From contig JAUIFO010000002.1 in assembly GCA_030430385.1 (NCBI GenBank), forward strand, positions 248,001 through 312,000: 64,000 nucleotides of DNA. The letters run 5' to 3'. Position numbers and translations under genes: made by a program. The notes under the pieces were generated by a model. It worked only from the letters and a program-made list of their open reading frames with translations, did no database searches and was not told the origin of the DNA. This document shows, in pieces, positions 41,593-50,544 of the stretch. This stretch comes from Bacteroidia bacterium (GTDB lineage Bacteria; Bacteroidota; Bacteroidia; Flavobacteriales; Flavobacteriaceae). Position 1 is the first letter of the stretch. The number at the start of each line of letters is the position of its first letter.

Positions 41593-42624
41593 ATGAGTCA
41601 GGAGCAAGACCACATCAACCCAGAGCATCTTCAGTATACACCTAGCCAAACGGAAGCGAGCGTAACAGATAGTTCAGGGAAGAATATTGATGTTTTAATA
41701 GATAACATTAGTAAAGTTGTTAAAGGACATCGCGAACAGATCATTCAAATTATCACCTGTCTTATTGCGAAAGGACACATCCTTTTAGAAGATAATCCTG
41801 GTTCTGGAAAAACGGTTATGGCTAAAACCTTAGCCTATTCTTTGTCTGGTGAAAAAGACCATTCCGATTTTAAACGTATTCAGTTTACGCCAGATTTGTT
41901 ACCAATGGATTTAATTGGGTCACACCTTTATGACGAAGGCAACAAGGATTTTATTTTTAAAAAAGGACCTTTGTTTTGTAACATTTTACTTGCCGATGAG
42001 ATCAACAGAGCATCGCCTAAAGTGCAATCGGCATTATTAGAATGTATGGCCGAAAACCAAATCTCTATTGGTGATCAAACATACAAGCTTGAAGATCTGT
42101 TTTTCGTAATAGCCACGCAAAACCCAATTGAAATGGAAGGAACTTATCCTTTACCTAATGCACAACTGGATCGCTTTTTCATGAAAATAAACTTCGGATA
42201 TGTTTCTGAAGATATAGAATTAGAGATCTATAAAAAGCAGTTGGAAATTCAACGCTCTCAAGAAAAAGTTCAAGCGGTTTTAAATATGAAAGATGTTCTT
42301 GAACTTAGAAGTAAAGCCGAAGAAGTTCATGTTGATGATAACATTATTGTGAGCATCAATAATATTGTAAGAAGCACTAGAGAACATTCTGGGGTTTTGT
42401 TAGGTGCATCAGTAAGAGCAGGGATTATTTTGTTAAAGTGCCTGAGAGCTTATGCTGTAATTCACAAACGAAATTATGTGGTAGAAGACGATTTAGCTGC
42501 TTTAGCAAAACCAGTACTTCAGCACAGATTACTATTTAAAAATCTAGGTGCAGAAACCAATGCAATGGATGGTATTGTAAAAACCGAGATCAATCGTTTG
42601 TCAAGACTTAATTTGAGAAAATAA
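41593..42624 (+). CDS. MoxR-family AAA+ ATPase
   Basis: The 343-residue protein is a standard MoxR: Walker A DNPGSGKTVMAK, Walker B ILLADEINRASPKVQSALLE, sensor 1 FVIATQNPIEMEGTYPLP and the C-terminal lid. MoxR ATPases act as chaperones for partner proteins, typically with DUF58 and VWA or transglutaminase proteins. It is 6 nt after the transglutaminase gene and 2 nt before the TPR protein gene. Confidence 0.95.
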   Translation: MSQEQDHINPEHLQYTPSQTEASVTDSSGKNIDVLIDNISKVVKGHREQIIQIITCLIAKGHILLEDNPGSGKTVMAKTLAYSLSGEKDHSDFKRIQFTPDLLPMDLIGSHLYDEGNKDFIFKKGPLFCNILLADEINRASPKVQSALLECMAENQISIGDQTYKLEDLFFVIATQNPIEMEGTYPLPNAQLDRFFMKINFGYVSEDIELEIYKKQLEIQRSQEKVQAVLNMKDVLELRSKAEEVHVDDNIIVSINNIVRSTREHSGVLLGASVRAGIILLKCLRAYAVIHKRNYVVEDDLAALAKPVLQHRLLFKNLGAETNAMDGIVKTEINRLSRLNLRK

Positions 42625-42626
42625 TA

Positions 42627-44603
42627 TTGAAACACTCTAGCATTAAAATAGCGTTGATTTTTGGTTTCCTGTTGTTTGGGATGTTAATTTCATTTGGACA
42701 ACGCATAGAAATTGATAGACTTGAAAGGGAGTTCCGTGGAAATTTCAGTAGCAGAAAGGCCTATGAAATGTCTCAAAAAATGATTCAACTAGATAGCACA
42801 TATTATGTTGGGCATTTTTATGAAGCTAATTATCGTTTCTACAGAGCTTCAGATAAAAGAGGTTATGAGTCTGCAATCAAATCGCTTGTGAAGGCTATAG
42901 ATTTGCTAGAGAAAGATTTTCCGAGGCAGCTCAAAAGAACAACGAATATTAATGTGTACATCAACACTTATATCTTTCAAAGAAAGTATGCTTTTTTGAT
43001 TTACCTCTTATCACAGAGTTATGAATATGTCGAGCAACCAGGCGAGGCTATTAATATTGTTCGCAGATTACAAAAGCGTAATTTCGTCTGTAATTTTGGT
43101 GTTAATGCATATTCGCATATTTCGTGGATCTACTTACGGAATCGCATGTACAGTCCAGAAAAATATGCGTTTCTTAAACCAACTATTGAAGAAAATTTAG
43201 AAATGGCTTCCAAGTATGCCGATTCTATAAAAGATAGCGACAGGTATAATCAGCAGTATTTAAATAATTGGTGGCCAGACTTTGCAAAGGATGCTTTGTT
43301 GAGTTATTATCATTATAAGAACATTATTTATTCGCATCAAATAAAGCTCGATTCTGCAGAGTATTTTAGCAAACAACTTGAAAAGTACGATCGTTTATCT
43401 TATAACAATTATGGCAATCTTCAGTTTATTCAAGCCAAATTCAACGAAGCAGAAAACAGCTATGAAACAGCGCGCTCAAATGATAATTACGAAGATAAAA
43501 GCATCAAGGAGTTTGATTATATGCAATCTGCGATAGAGATCTTTCGAAACAACATTGACGCTTCAAAAACCATCATTAATAAATCTATTAGCAACTTAGG
43601 TAATGCGCCAGGTTTTGGTTGGAATAATATTGCGCTGAGTCGTGCGTATTACTATGCTGGTGATTTAAAAAAATCAAAGGAATACAGAGATAAAGCAGCT
43701 AACTTTAAAGAGATTCATATAGGAAGTACTTGGGGAGAAGTTTCTTATAACCGAAACACCTTATTGTTTAAATACTTGTACCATAAGAAATCTATAAAAG
43801 AAATTAAATTTAGAGACGACAACTATTGGTACAAACCCAAAAAGTTATACGATATTTCTAAGCATCATTTTAAACAAGAAAATGCACATTTGCTATTAAC
43901 CAGTGAGCTTTCTGCAGACCCAGAGCGCTTTATTGGATATTATAACTTGTTTGCTTCTGAAAACAACTTGTTTTTTGATGAGATCTGGGAACTGATTAAG
44001 TTCTTTAATTCTGAATATTTCATTGAGATCTTTGAAAAGAAATTACAAAGTGATGAACGAGAACGCATTCATAAATATTTTAATTATTTCATAGGACAAT
44101 TTCAATTAGAAGATGGCGACTATGATCTCGCGATTACAAGCCTTCAAGGTGTTTTAAATGATGAGTTTTTAGATCCTGTAAACGAAAAACTTCTCATTGC
44201 AAGAACTCACGAAGCCTTATACAAAGCCTATTCTGAAAAGGATGATGCAGAAAGTGCTAATGAACACTTGCTAGCATTTTATGCTAATTTTCCGCAATTG
44301 ATTCCTTATTCTGAACTGACAATGAAGTTCAATCTTAACATCGTCAATTCTAATTTAACTGAAGCTCAGGAGGCTATTATTGAAGACCTTAAAGATTGCA
44401 AGATCGATTGGGTTGAAAACGATGCAACTTGGCCAACGCTTACTGTAAATCTTACTTCAAAAGATGACGAACCAATACTGGTTTATCAACTTGATCAGGG
44501 TGGCGATACTAGATTTGAAGGCCGTTTAAATATCAAGGATGTTGAACATCCTGGACAACTTGTAGCCTTCAAAATATTTGGGATAGACTCAGATTCTGAA
44601 TAG
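42627..44603 (+). CDS. Secreted TPR-like repeat protein
   Basis: The 658-residue protein has a signal peptide (IALIFGFLLFGMLISFGQ) and alpha-helical hairpin repeats of TPR type (YAFLIYLLSQSYEYVEQPGEA, DLKKSKEYRDKAANF, DGDYDLAITSLQGVL), ending in a small beta domain. No enzyme motif. Start is TTG 42627, 2 nt after moxR. As the last gene of the DUF58-transglutaminase-MoxR operon it is likely the periplasmic scaffold or client of that system. Confidence 0.75.
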   Translation: MKHSSIKIALIFGFLLFGMLISFGQRIEIDRLEREFRGNFSSRKAYEMSQKMIQLDSTYYVGHFYEANYRFYRASDKRGYESAIKSLVKAIDLLEKDFPRQLKRTTNINVYINTYIFQRKYAFLIYLLSQSYEYVEQPGEAINIVRRLQKRNFVCNFGVNAYSHISWIYLRNRMYSPEKYAFLKPTIEENLEMASKYADSIKDSDRYNQQYLNNWWPDFAKDALLSYYHYKNIIYSHQIKLDSAEYFSKQLEKYDRLSYNNYGNLQFIQAKFNEAENSYETARSNDNYEDKSIKEFDYMQSAIEIFRNNIDASKTIINKSISNLGNAPGFGWNNIALSRAYYYAGDLKKSKEYRDKAANFKEIHIGSTWGEVSYNRNTLLFKYLYHKKSIKEIKFRDDNYWYKPKKLYDISKHHFKQENAHLLLTSELSADPERFIGYYNLFASENNLFFDEIWELIKFFNSEYFIEIFEKKLQSDERERIHKYFNYFIGQFQLEDGDYDLAITSLQGVLNDEFLDPVNEKLLIARTHEALYKAYSEKDDAESANEHLLAFYANFPQLIPYSELTMKFNLNIVNSNLTEAQEAIIEDLKDCKIDWVENDATWPTLTVNLTSKDDEPILVYQLDQGGDTRFEGRLNIKDVEHPGQLVAFKIFGIDSDSE

Positions 44604-44619
44604 ATCTTCAAACATTTTT

Positions 44620-44690
44620 TACGAATTCTAGTTTAGGAACTACGAATACTAGAAGCACCTCTTTTTAGCTTTAAAGTCGGTCTATATTTG
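44620..44690 (+). promoter_or_regulatory. LytTR-type direct repeat and -7 element upstream of the SH3 protein
   Basis: TACGAATTCTAG (44620-44631) and TACGAATACTAG (44641-44652) are direct repeats 21 bp apart, two helical turns, differing in one base. TATATTTG (44683-44690) follows as an exact -7. Repeats at about -45 and -65 are typical of LytTR activator sites, and a LytTR regulator gene lies at 48604. Confidence 0.6.
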
Positions 44691-44726
44691 AATCAAAACA
44701 AGTATAAACCCATAAAACAAATCATT

Positions 44727-45443
44727 ATGAAAACTTTAAAGAGCACCCAAAACAAAACAAACAAAACACGTAGAATCATTCAAGCATTATTACTTGTAGC
44801 GATAAGTTGTATTGCTTCAGATGTGTTTTCACAAACTAAAGAAGTTGAATTTGATGTCTATACAAATTCAGCAACCAAAGCCTCTAAGTATTTATTAGGA
44901 GACGATGTAGCATTGCGTGATTGTGCTTCAGTTCACTGCGAGCAATTAACCACGATCAATATTGGAACGAATGTGAGATTGCTAGCGAAAAGCAAAATAC
45001 CGCAAACAATCAATGGCATTACCAGCAGATGGTACAAAATAAAAATGGGACCACAAGTTGGATGGATTTGGGGCGGATTAATTTCTCAAAAAACAATGGT
45101 GAGTAATGCCAACCCAGAAGTAAAGTTCGTCTTTGGTGAAGCTGGATACGACTATAAAGGGAATAAACAGTTTCAAATTAGAGCACTTAAAAATGGAGAA
45201 CAAATTGATAAAATCGTTTTTAAATCTGAGCGCCTTAATGCTGAAGACGTAACACTGAATGCCTCTGAAGCAGATGTTATAAATCTTTCGCAAACTAAAG
45301 AAGGCGAAGCGGTTAATACCTCATACATTGTGTTCAAAGACAATGCATTGAAGCAAACGAAGACATTAGTAGCGCGTGCAGATAGTAATAAAACTGCTTA
45401 TGTTCCAGCATCTTTAGTGTTTTGTGTAGATGGAGAAAATTAG
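44727..45443 (+). CDS. Secreted SH3b-domain protein
   Basis: About 238 residues. After a basic N-terminus comes a signal peptide (IIQALLLVAISCIASDVFSQ), then a bacterial SH3 domain (YLLGDDVALRDCASVHC, WYKIKMGPQVGWIWG) and a C-terminal beta domain. ATG 44727 is preferred because the earlier start at 44688 overlaps the -7 element. Bacterial SH3 domains bind cell-wall or protein ligands. Its promoter carries a LytTR-like repeat, so it may be a target of the sensor/regulator pair downstream. Confidence 0.8.
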   Translation: MKTLKSTQNKTNKTRRIIQALLLVAISCIASDVFSQTKEVEFDVYTNSATKASKYLLGDDVALRDCASVHCEQLTTINIGTNVRLLAKSKIPQTINGITSRWYKIKMGPQVGWIWGGLISQKTMVSNANPEVKFVFGEAGYDYKGNKQFQIRALKNGEQIDKIVFKSERLNAEDVTLNASEADVINLSQTKEGEAVNTSYIVFKDNALKQTKTLVARADSNKTAYVPASLVFCVDGEN

Positions 45444-45467
45444 TTTGTGTTGCATTGTAATTTTCAG

Positions 45468-45498
45468 GCGTGGCACTTTTTGAAGTGTCGCGCTTTTT
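45468..45498 (+). terminator. Rho-independent terminator after the SH3 gene
   Basis: GCGTGGCACTT pairs with AAGTGTCGCGC (two G-T wobbles) and is followed by a T5 run. It separates the SH3 gene from the sensor kinase. Confidence 0.8.
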
Positions 45499-45578
45499 CC
45501 ATAAGCATCAAAAAGAATATACTTCGGCGCTTAAAAATGCGTTCAAAATTGTAAGTTGCATTCAGGAATTATAGCTAA

Positions 45579-48500
45579 TTGAAAACGTGTTTTACATACC
45601 AACTCCTTTGGGTTTGTTTATTAACAAGCTATTTTGCGTTGTCTCAGAATGAGCAACTACGCGCTTACACACTTGAAGATGGTCTTCCACAGTCTCAGGT
45701 CTATGCGATTGCTCAAGATGAAAAAGGATATTTGTGGCTAGGAACTCAAGGTGGAGGACTAGCACGATTTGATGGTCAAGATTTTAAAGTTTTCAATGAA
45801 ACCAATGGTATAGCATCCAATTACATTAATGCTATTAAAGCCGCAAACGACACCTTATTTGTGGGTTCAAAAAAAGGACTCACCTTAAAAGTGAAAGACC
45901 AATTTTTTAATATTGAATGTCCTCAGGTAAACGAGATCTTAAAATTTAAAAACACAATTTACGTATTAACTAACAATGGGCTTTTTAAACTTGTAGATTT
46001 TCAAACAGTAGAAAAACTTAAGCTTCATCCAGATTTGGATTCTTCAGAATTGAAAGACTTGGTTTTTGATGGGAGTTATTTTTGGATTGCGACCAATAAT
46101 GGTTTGTGGAAATTAAGTGAATTGTCTTCTGAAGCAAATTCAATTACACATCTTGACTATACGGACTACACGAGTCTCACCCTTTTTGAATCTAAGCTCT
46201 TTGCATCTACATTCAATAGTGGCACACTGGTGATCGAAAATCAAAATTACGAGGAAGCGTTTTTAATTCGGAATCCTTTACGAATCAACACAACGTCTAT
46301 TCAAAATAGCAATCAATTATGGGTTGCGACAGATAATAATGGGATTGTTGTTTTAGATACAGAAACCTATAAAACGCTATTTAAAATAAACAACACTAAC
46401 GGACTAGAATCATCACATGTTAGACAAGTGCTTTTAGATAAGCAGTTAAATTTATGGATTGCAACTTCGGGAGGCGGACTCTTTAAATACTTTCAGAATA
46501 GTTTTAAAAACTACAATACAGATACTGGGCTTAACGGAAACAGAATTTACGCTGTACATTATTTTGATGATACGATTCTTGTGTCTAATTCTGAAGAAGG
46601 CCTTACTCAAATAGACCAATTTGGGATTCATAATATTGAGGTTCCTGAGTCATTTTCAGATGTGAAAATCAAAGCGATTACTAACGATGCACAAGGAAAT
46701 ATTTGGGCTGGATCAGACGGAAAAGGCATTTTGTTTAAAGGAAAAACGTTGAAAGACTCCATCCTTTCAGACACGTTAAAAAAAGGAAAGTCGCGCATTA
46801 AAGTTGAGGTTCCTATAACCAAAGTCTTCAATCCTGAAAATGGGTTTCCTTACAGTTGGATAAGAAGTTTACATAGTAAGGATAATACAATTTGGGCAGC
46901 GACTTATGCTAATGGTATTGTGAAGTTTCGGTATGATCCTAAAGGAGATCAACTCAGGATCCTTAAAACGTTCACCAATTTAGATGGCATTGACGATATG
47001 CTAATCAAACATATAACTGTTAGTGACGATGGAAACTTGTGGTACGTCACTCAAAATGGTCATTTAGGGTTTATAAATAAAGATCAGGTTACGCATAAAG
47101 GTTTGGTTTTTGACGAAAGCATTACAATAAACACCATAGTTTTTCAAAACAACACCATGTTTTTAGGAACAGCAGGTCATGGGATCTGGTGGTCAAACGA
47201 TTCCGACTTCAATACGTTCAAAAAACTTAAAGGCGTTAAAACCTTGTCTTCAGAAAATATTTACCAACTTGTTTTTGATGATCAAGGGTATTTGTGGTCA
47301 GGCTCTGAACGAGGTGTTGATAAAATAGAGATCAACAACAACATTGAGATTAACGATGTGTTTGCCTTCGGAAAGAATGAAGGGTTTTTAGGAATTGAAA
47401 CCTGTTTGAATGCCGTTGCTAAAGATGAAAACGGACATTTGTGGTTTGGAGCACTGAATGGTCTCGTGGAATACGAACCTATTGAAACTAATAATTCTGA
47501 AAAAACGCCAAACTTATTTTTTGAAGACATCAAAGTGGCTTACAAAAGTGTTGATAGTATTAGCTTGTCTGAGTGGACCAACTCAAATCACATTTTATCA
47601 TTAGAACCAGACGAACGCCAAGTGAGTTTTTCCTTTAAAACCATTGATTTAGATCATCCAAACGGAATAGAATATCGGTATAAGTTGAATGATGATGACT
47701 GGAGCCCTTGGACTCAAAGCAGCAACCAGGATTTTTCAGAGCTCAATTATGGCGCTTATGATTTTGTCGTGCAATCCAGAAATCATAGATGGATAGAAAG
47801 TCAGCCTATTCGATTTTCTTTTTATATAGAAAGTCCGCTTCACAAAAAAGCTTGGTTTCAGTGGTTAGTGATGGCATTGATTGTTCTGAGTTTAGTTTGG
47901 TTAATTTCACAATATGTTAAACGACTCAAACGAAAGAATCGTCAAGAACAAGACCGCCTTCAGTTAGAAAATCACTTATTGAATCTAGAACAGAAAGCAT
48001 TGCGATTACAAATGAATCCGCATTTCATTTTTAATGTGTTAAACGGCATTAAAGCCATGGCGCCAACTAAACCAGATAAAATGAACGATACCGTCAATAA
48101 TTTTGCAGCATTGTTGAGAGCGACTTTAGAAAATTCAAGAAAGGAAACCATTAGTTTAAGCCAAGAAATAAAAACACTTAAACATTATATTGAGGTAGAA
48201 CAGCTCATGGCCGAAAAGCCATTTACATACAATATAAGTATCGAAACCAACCTGGATACTGAAGAGATTTTAATTCCACCAATGCTCATACAACCATTTG
48301 TTGAAAACGCTATTCGTCATGGCATCATAAAAGGTCCTCGAGAAGGACATTTGGAAGTAGCTTTTAAGACCTCAGAAACAGAACTTAAAGTATCTGTAAA
48401 AGACAACGGGATTGGTATTTATGAATCGCAAAAACAAAAACAAAACACAGACCATCAATCTGTGGCTTTGAAAGTTACAAAAGAACGTCTGGAGTCTATC

Positions 48501-48602
48501 TCCAGACCTGACACCTTGAGTATAAAAGAAATAAAAAGCACTGATGGTATAATTGAAGGCACGCTAATTTCATTTAGCATTCCTTTAGAAACAGATTATT
48601 AA
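45579..48602 (+). CDS. Reg_prop beta-propeller LytS-type sensor histidine kinase
   Basis: The 1007-residue protein has a signal peptide, two periplasmic seven-bladed propellers of Reg_prop repeats (EDGLPQSQVYAIAQDEKGYLWLG and later LWIATSGGGLF, LWSGSERGVDKI), a Y_Y_Y domain (FKTIDLDHPNGIEYRYKL), one TM helix near 755-775 (LVMALIVLSLVWLIS), and a His_kinase/HATPase pair: LRLQMNPHFIFNVLNGIKAM with the phospho-His, and IQPFVENAIRHGI. It signals to the LytTR regulator 1 nt downstream. Start is TTG 45579. Ligand unknown. Confidence 0.93.
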   Translation: MKTCFTYQLLWVCLLTSYFALSQNEQLRAYTLEDGLPQSQVYAIAQDEKGYLWLGTQGGGLARFDGQDFKVFNETNGIASNYINAIKAANDTLFVGSKKGLTLKVKDQFFNIECPQVNEILKFKNTIYVLTNNGLFKLVDFQTVEKLKLHPDLDSSELKDLVFDGSYFWIATNNGLWKLSELSSEANSITHLDYTDYTSLTLFESKLFASTFNSGTLVIENQNYEEAFLIRNPLRINTTSIQNSNQLWVATDNNGIVVLDTETYKTLFKINNTNGLESSHVRQVLLDKQLNLWIATSGGGLFKYFQNSFKNYNTDTGLNGNRIYAVHYFDDTILVSNSEEGLTQIDQFGIHNIEVPESFSDVKIKAITNDAQGNIWAGSDGKGILFKGKTLKDSILSDTLKKGKSRIKVEVPITKVFNPENGFPYSWIRSLHSKDNTIWAATYANGIVKFRYDPKGDQLRILKTFTNLDGIDDMLIKHITVSDDGNLWYVTQNGHLGFINKDQVTHKGLVFDESITINTIVFQNNTMFLGTAGHGIWWSNDSDFNTFKKLKGVKTLSSENIYQLVFDDQGYLWSGSERGVDKIEINNNIEINDVFAFGKNEGFLGIETCLNAVAKDENGHLWFGALNGLVEYEPIETNNSEKTPNLFFEDIKVAYKSVDSISLSEWTNSNHILSLEPDERQVSFSFKTIDLDHPNGIEYRYKLNDDDWSPWTQSSNQDFSELNYGAYDFVVQSRNHRWIESQPIRFSFYIESPLHKKAWFQWLVMALIVLSLVWLISQYVKRLKRKNRQEQDRLQLENHLLNLEQKALRLQMNPHFIFNVLNGIKAMAPTKPDKMNDTVNNFAALLRATLENSRKETISLSQEIKTLKHYIEVEQLMAEKPFTYNISIETNLDTEEILIPPMLIQPFVENAIRHGIIKGPREGHLEVAFKTSETELKVSVKDNGIGIYESQKQKQNTDHQSVALKVTKERLESISRPDTLSIKEIKSTDGIIEGTLISFSIPLETDY

Positions 48603-48603
48603 T

Positions 48604-49353
48604 ATGGCAACAGCAGTAATTGTAGAAGACATGAAAGATGCGCTTGAACTCTTAAAACGAGATCTTGCAGCCCAATATCAAGATATTGAGATTATAGGAA
48701 CAGCACAAAGCGTTGTTGAAGCAGCTAAGGTTTTACGAAAGCAAGAACCAGATATATTGTTTTTAGATATTATGCTTGGAGATGGAACAGGTTTCGATAT
48801 TCTTGAAATTTTCCCAGACCTAAACGCTAAAATTATTTTTGTAACCGCTAGTGACGAATACGCCATAAAGGCGTTTAAGTTTGCGGCCATTGATTATGTG
48901 TTAAAACCCTACTCGCAAACAGATTTAAAGAATGCTATTGACAGAGCGAAGCTTCAGATACAACCCTCTAAAGAGCGCTTAGAAATTTTAAGGGATACCT
49001 TAAAAGCTCCAGAAAATAAACCAGATAAAATTTCGCTTCACACCTTAGACAAAATCATTATTGTAAACCTTGAAGATATTGTGAGATGTGAATCTGATAG
49101 TAATAACACGATGTTTTATTTAAACAGCGGAAAAAAAGTTTTTGTGACTAAAACACTGAAATATTTTTCTGACATGTTGAAGCCGTATCAGTTTCTTAGA
49201 GTACATCAAAGTCACCTGGTTAATTTACAGTGTATTAGAGCGTTTATCAAAACAGATGGTGGTTATTTAATGTTGAAGAATGGAGAAAATGTTCCTGTAT
49301 CAGTGAGAAAGAAAGCTGAAATTATAGAGGTGTTAGACCAAATGCATCGTTAG
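48604..49353 (+). CDS. LytTR-family response regulator
   Basis: The 249-residue protein has a receiver domain (acidic pair in VEDMKDA, acceptor Asp in ILFLDIMLGDGTGF, conserved Lys in YVLKPYS) and a LytTR DNA-binding domain (VNLEDIVRCESDSNNTMFYL, FLRVHQSHLVNLQCIRAFI). It is the cognate partner of the adjacent kinase. Candidate target: the direct repeat before the SH3 gene (44620-44652). Confidence 0.95.
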   Translation: MATAVIVEDMKDALELLKRDLAAQYQDIEIIGTAQSVVEAAKVLRKQEPDILFLDIMLGDGTGFDILEIFPDLNAKIIFVTASDEYAIKAFKFAAIDYVLKPYSQTDLKNAIDRAKLQIQPSKERLEILRDTLKAPENKPDKISLHTLDKIIIVNLEDIVRCESDSNNTMFYLNSGKKVFVTKTLKYFSDMLKPYQFLRVHQSHLVNLQCIRAFIKTDGGYLMLKNGENVPVSVRKKAEIIEVLDQMHR

Positions 49354-49482
49354 TGATGTTACTATTTTAAAAATAGTGTGTCTAAAATAAAACCAAGAGT
49401 CATACTTTTACGTAAGTATGATTGATTAAAAGACAATAAAACAATGATTTATCTTTAAAATAATCTTTAATTGCTTTCAGAT

Positions 49483-49508
49483 ATGTCAAAAAAGTATATA
49501 TTTGACAT
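49483..49508 (+). promoter_or_regulatory. Promoter with inverted repeat upstream of the PID-CTERM gene
   Basis: ATGTCAAA (49483-49490) and TTTGACAT (49501-49508) are a perfect 8-bp inverted repeat with a 10-bp spacer that overlaps an exact -7 element TATATTTG (49497-49504). A repressor or activator site is likely; which regulator is unknown. The rest of the gap 49354-49629 shows no gene. Confidence 0.5.
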
Positions 49509-49629
49509 TAGGAAAATTTTAACGATTATTTGAACTGAAATTGCACTTCATCGATATTTTTTGCGTTTAACAAGTGCTTTTTATTTTATTTATTTTGTTG
49601 ACAAAGATTTTTTATACTTTTACCGCCCA

Positions 49630-49827
49630 ATGAGAATACAGAACAGAAAATATATAGCCTCAATCTTATTTGTATTGATAAGTTTTGTATGTTTTGGTCA
49701 GGCTGCACCTCCACCACCTGTGCCACCTCCGCCACCAGGATTGCCTATTGATGACTATCTACCAGTATTGTTTATTATTGCTATAATTTACGGTATCGCT
49801 AAGCGTATAAAGTTTTCAAAAAATTAA
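49630..49827 (+). CDS. Probable PID-CTERM small exported protein
   Basis: The 65-residue protein has a signal peptide (ASILFVLISFVCFGQ), a proline run (APPPPVPPPPPG), the tripeptide PID and a C-terminal hydrophobic helix (LPVLFIIAIIYGIAKR) with a basic end. This is the tripartite pattern of PID-CTERM sorting proteins of Bacteroidota as I recall it. Start is ATG 49630; upstream in-frame codons include no conserved sequence. It is convergent with ribE, overlapping its stop by 4 nt. Confidence 0.7.
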   Translation: MRIQNRKYIASILFVLISFVCFGQAAPPPPVPPPPPGLPIDDYLPVLFIIAIIYGIAKRIKFSKN

Positions 49828-50420
49828 GTCGGTTGATTAAGATCGTATAAACGCTTAATATATTTCCCAACAACATCAAATTCAAGATTAACTTTAGTTC
49901 CAACCTCAAAGGAGTTAAAATTTGTGTGCTCGTAAGTGTAAGGAATTATAGCAACACTAAAGGCATTCGTTGCCGAATCAACAACGGTTAAACTAACGCC
50001 ATTAACGGTTATTGAACCTTTTTCAATGGTAACATTATTTTGAGAGGGATCGTACTCAAACCGAAAAATCCAACTACCCTTTGCGTTTTCAATAAATGTG
50101 CAAACAGCAATTTGATCTACATGACCTTGAACAATATGGCCGTCTAAGCGCTCTCCAAGTCTCATAGCGCGTTCAAGATTCACAGAATCACCAACCTTAA
50201 GGTCTTTTAAATTGGTTTTATCTAAGGTCTCTTTTATAGCAGTAACGGTATATTCGTGTTCATTGATGTTTACAACCGTTAAACAAATCCCATTGTGCGA
50301 CACACTTTGGTCAATTTTTAATTCAGGAGTAATACGAGAGTGCATCGTTAAGTGTAGATTGTCATTCTCGTGTGTGATGGTTTTTACGACGCCTAAATCT
50401 TCAATGATTCCAGTAAACAT
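49824..50420 (-). CDS. ribE: Riboflavin synthase, alpha subunit
   Basis: The 198-residue protein has two lumazine-binding repeats: MFTGIIEDLGVVKTI...SVSHNGICLTVV and GHIVQGHVDQIAVC...SITVNGVSLTVVD. It dismutates two 6,7-dimethyl-8-ribityllumazine to riboflavin. The start is ATG 50420 (MFTGIIE), the conserved N-terminus; a longer frame to 50462 has no conserved residues. Divergent from pdxA. Confidence 0.95.
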   Translation of the reverse strand: MFTGIIEDLGVVKTITHENDNLHLTMHSRITPELKIDQSVSHNGICLTVVNINEHEYTVTAIKETLDKTNLKDLKVGDSVNLERAMRLGERLDGHIVQGHVDQIAVCTFIENAKGSWIFRFEYDPSQNNVTIEKGSITVNGVSLTVVDSATNAFSVAIIPYTYEHTNFNSFEVGTKVNLEFDVVGKYIKRLYDLNQPT

Positions 50421-50437
50421 ATTGTCAATTAAATAGT

Positions 50438-50459
50438 TAAATTTGCAGGTACAAAAATA
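50438..50459. promoter_or_regulatory. Divergent -7 elements between ribE and pdxA
   Basis: TAAATTTG (50438-50445) faces pdxA, and TATTTTTG (50459-50452, minus strand) faces ribE. Both match TAnnTTTG. Neither has a clear -33 TTTG. Confidence 0.4.
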
Positions 50460-50544
50460 CACACAAAAGATAGGATTTCTTTTAATTTACGTATTAAAGT
50501 TTAGCTAAAACACAAACCCAAATTCGGATACATTCATAATATAA

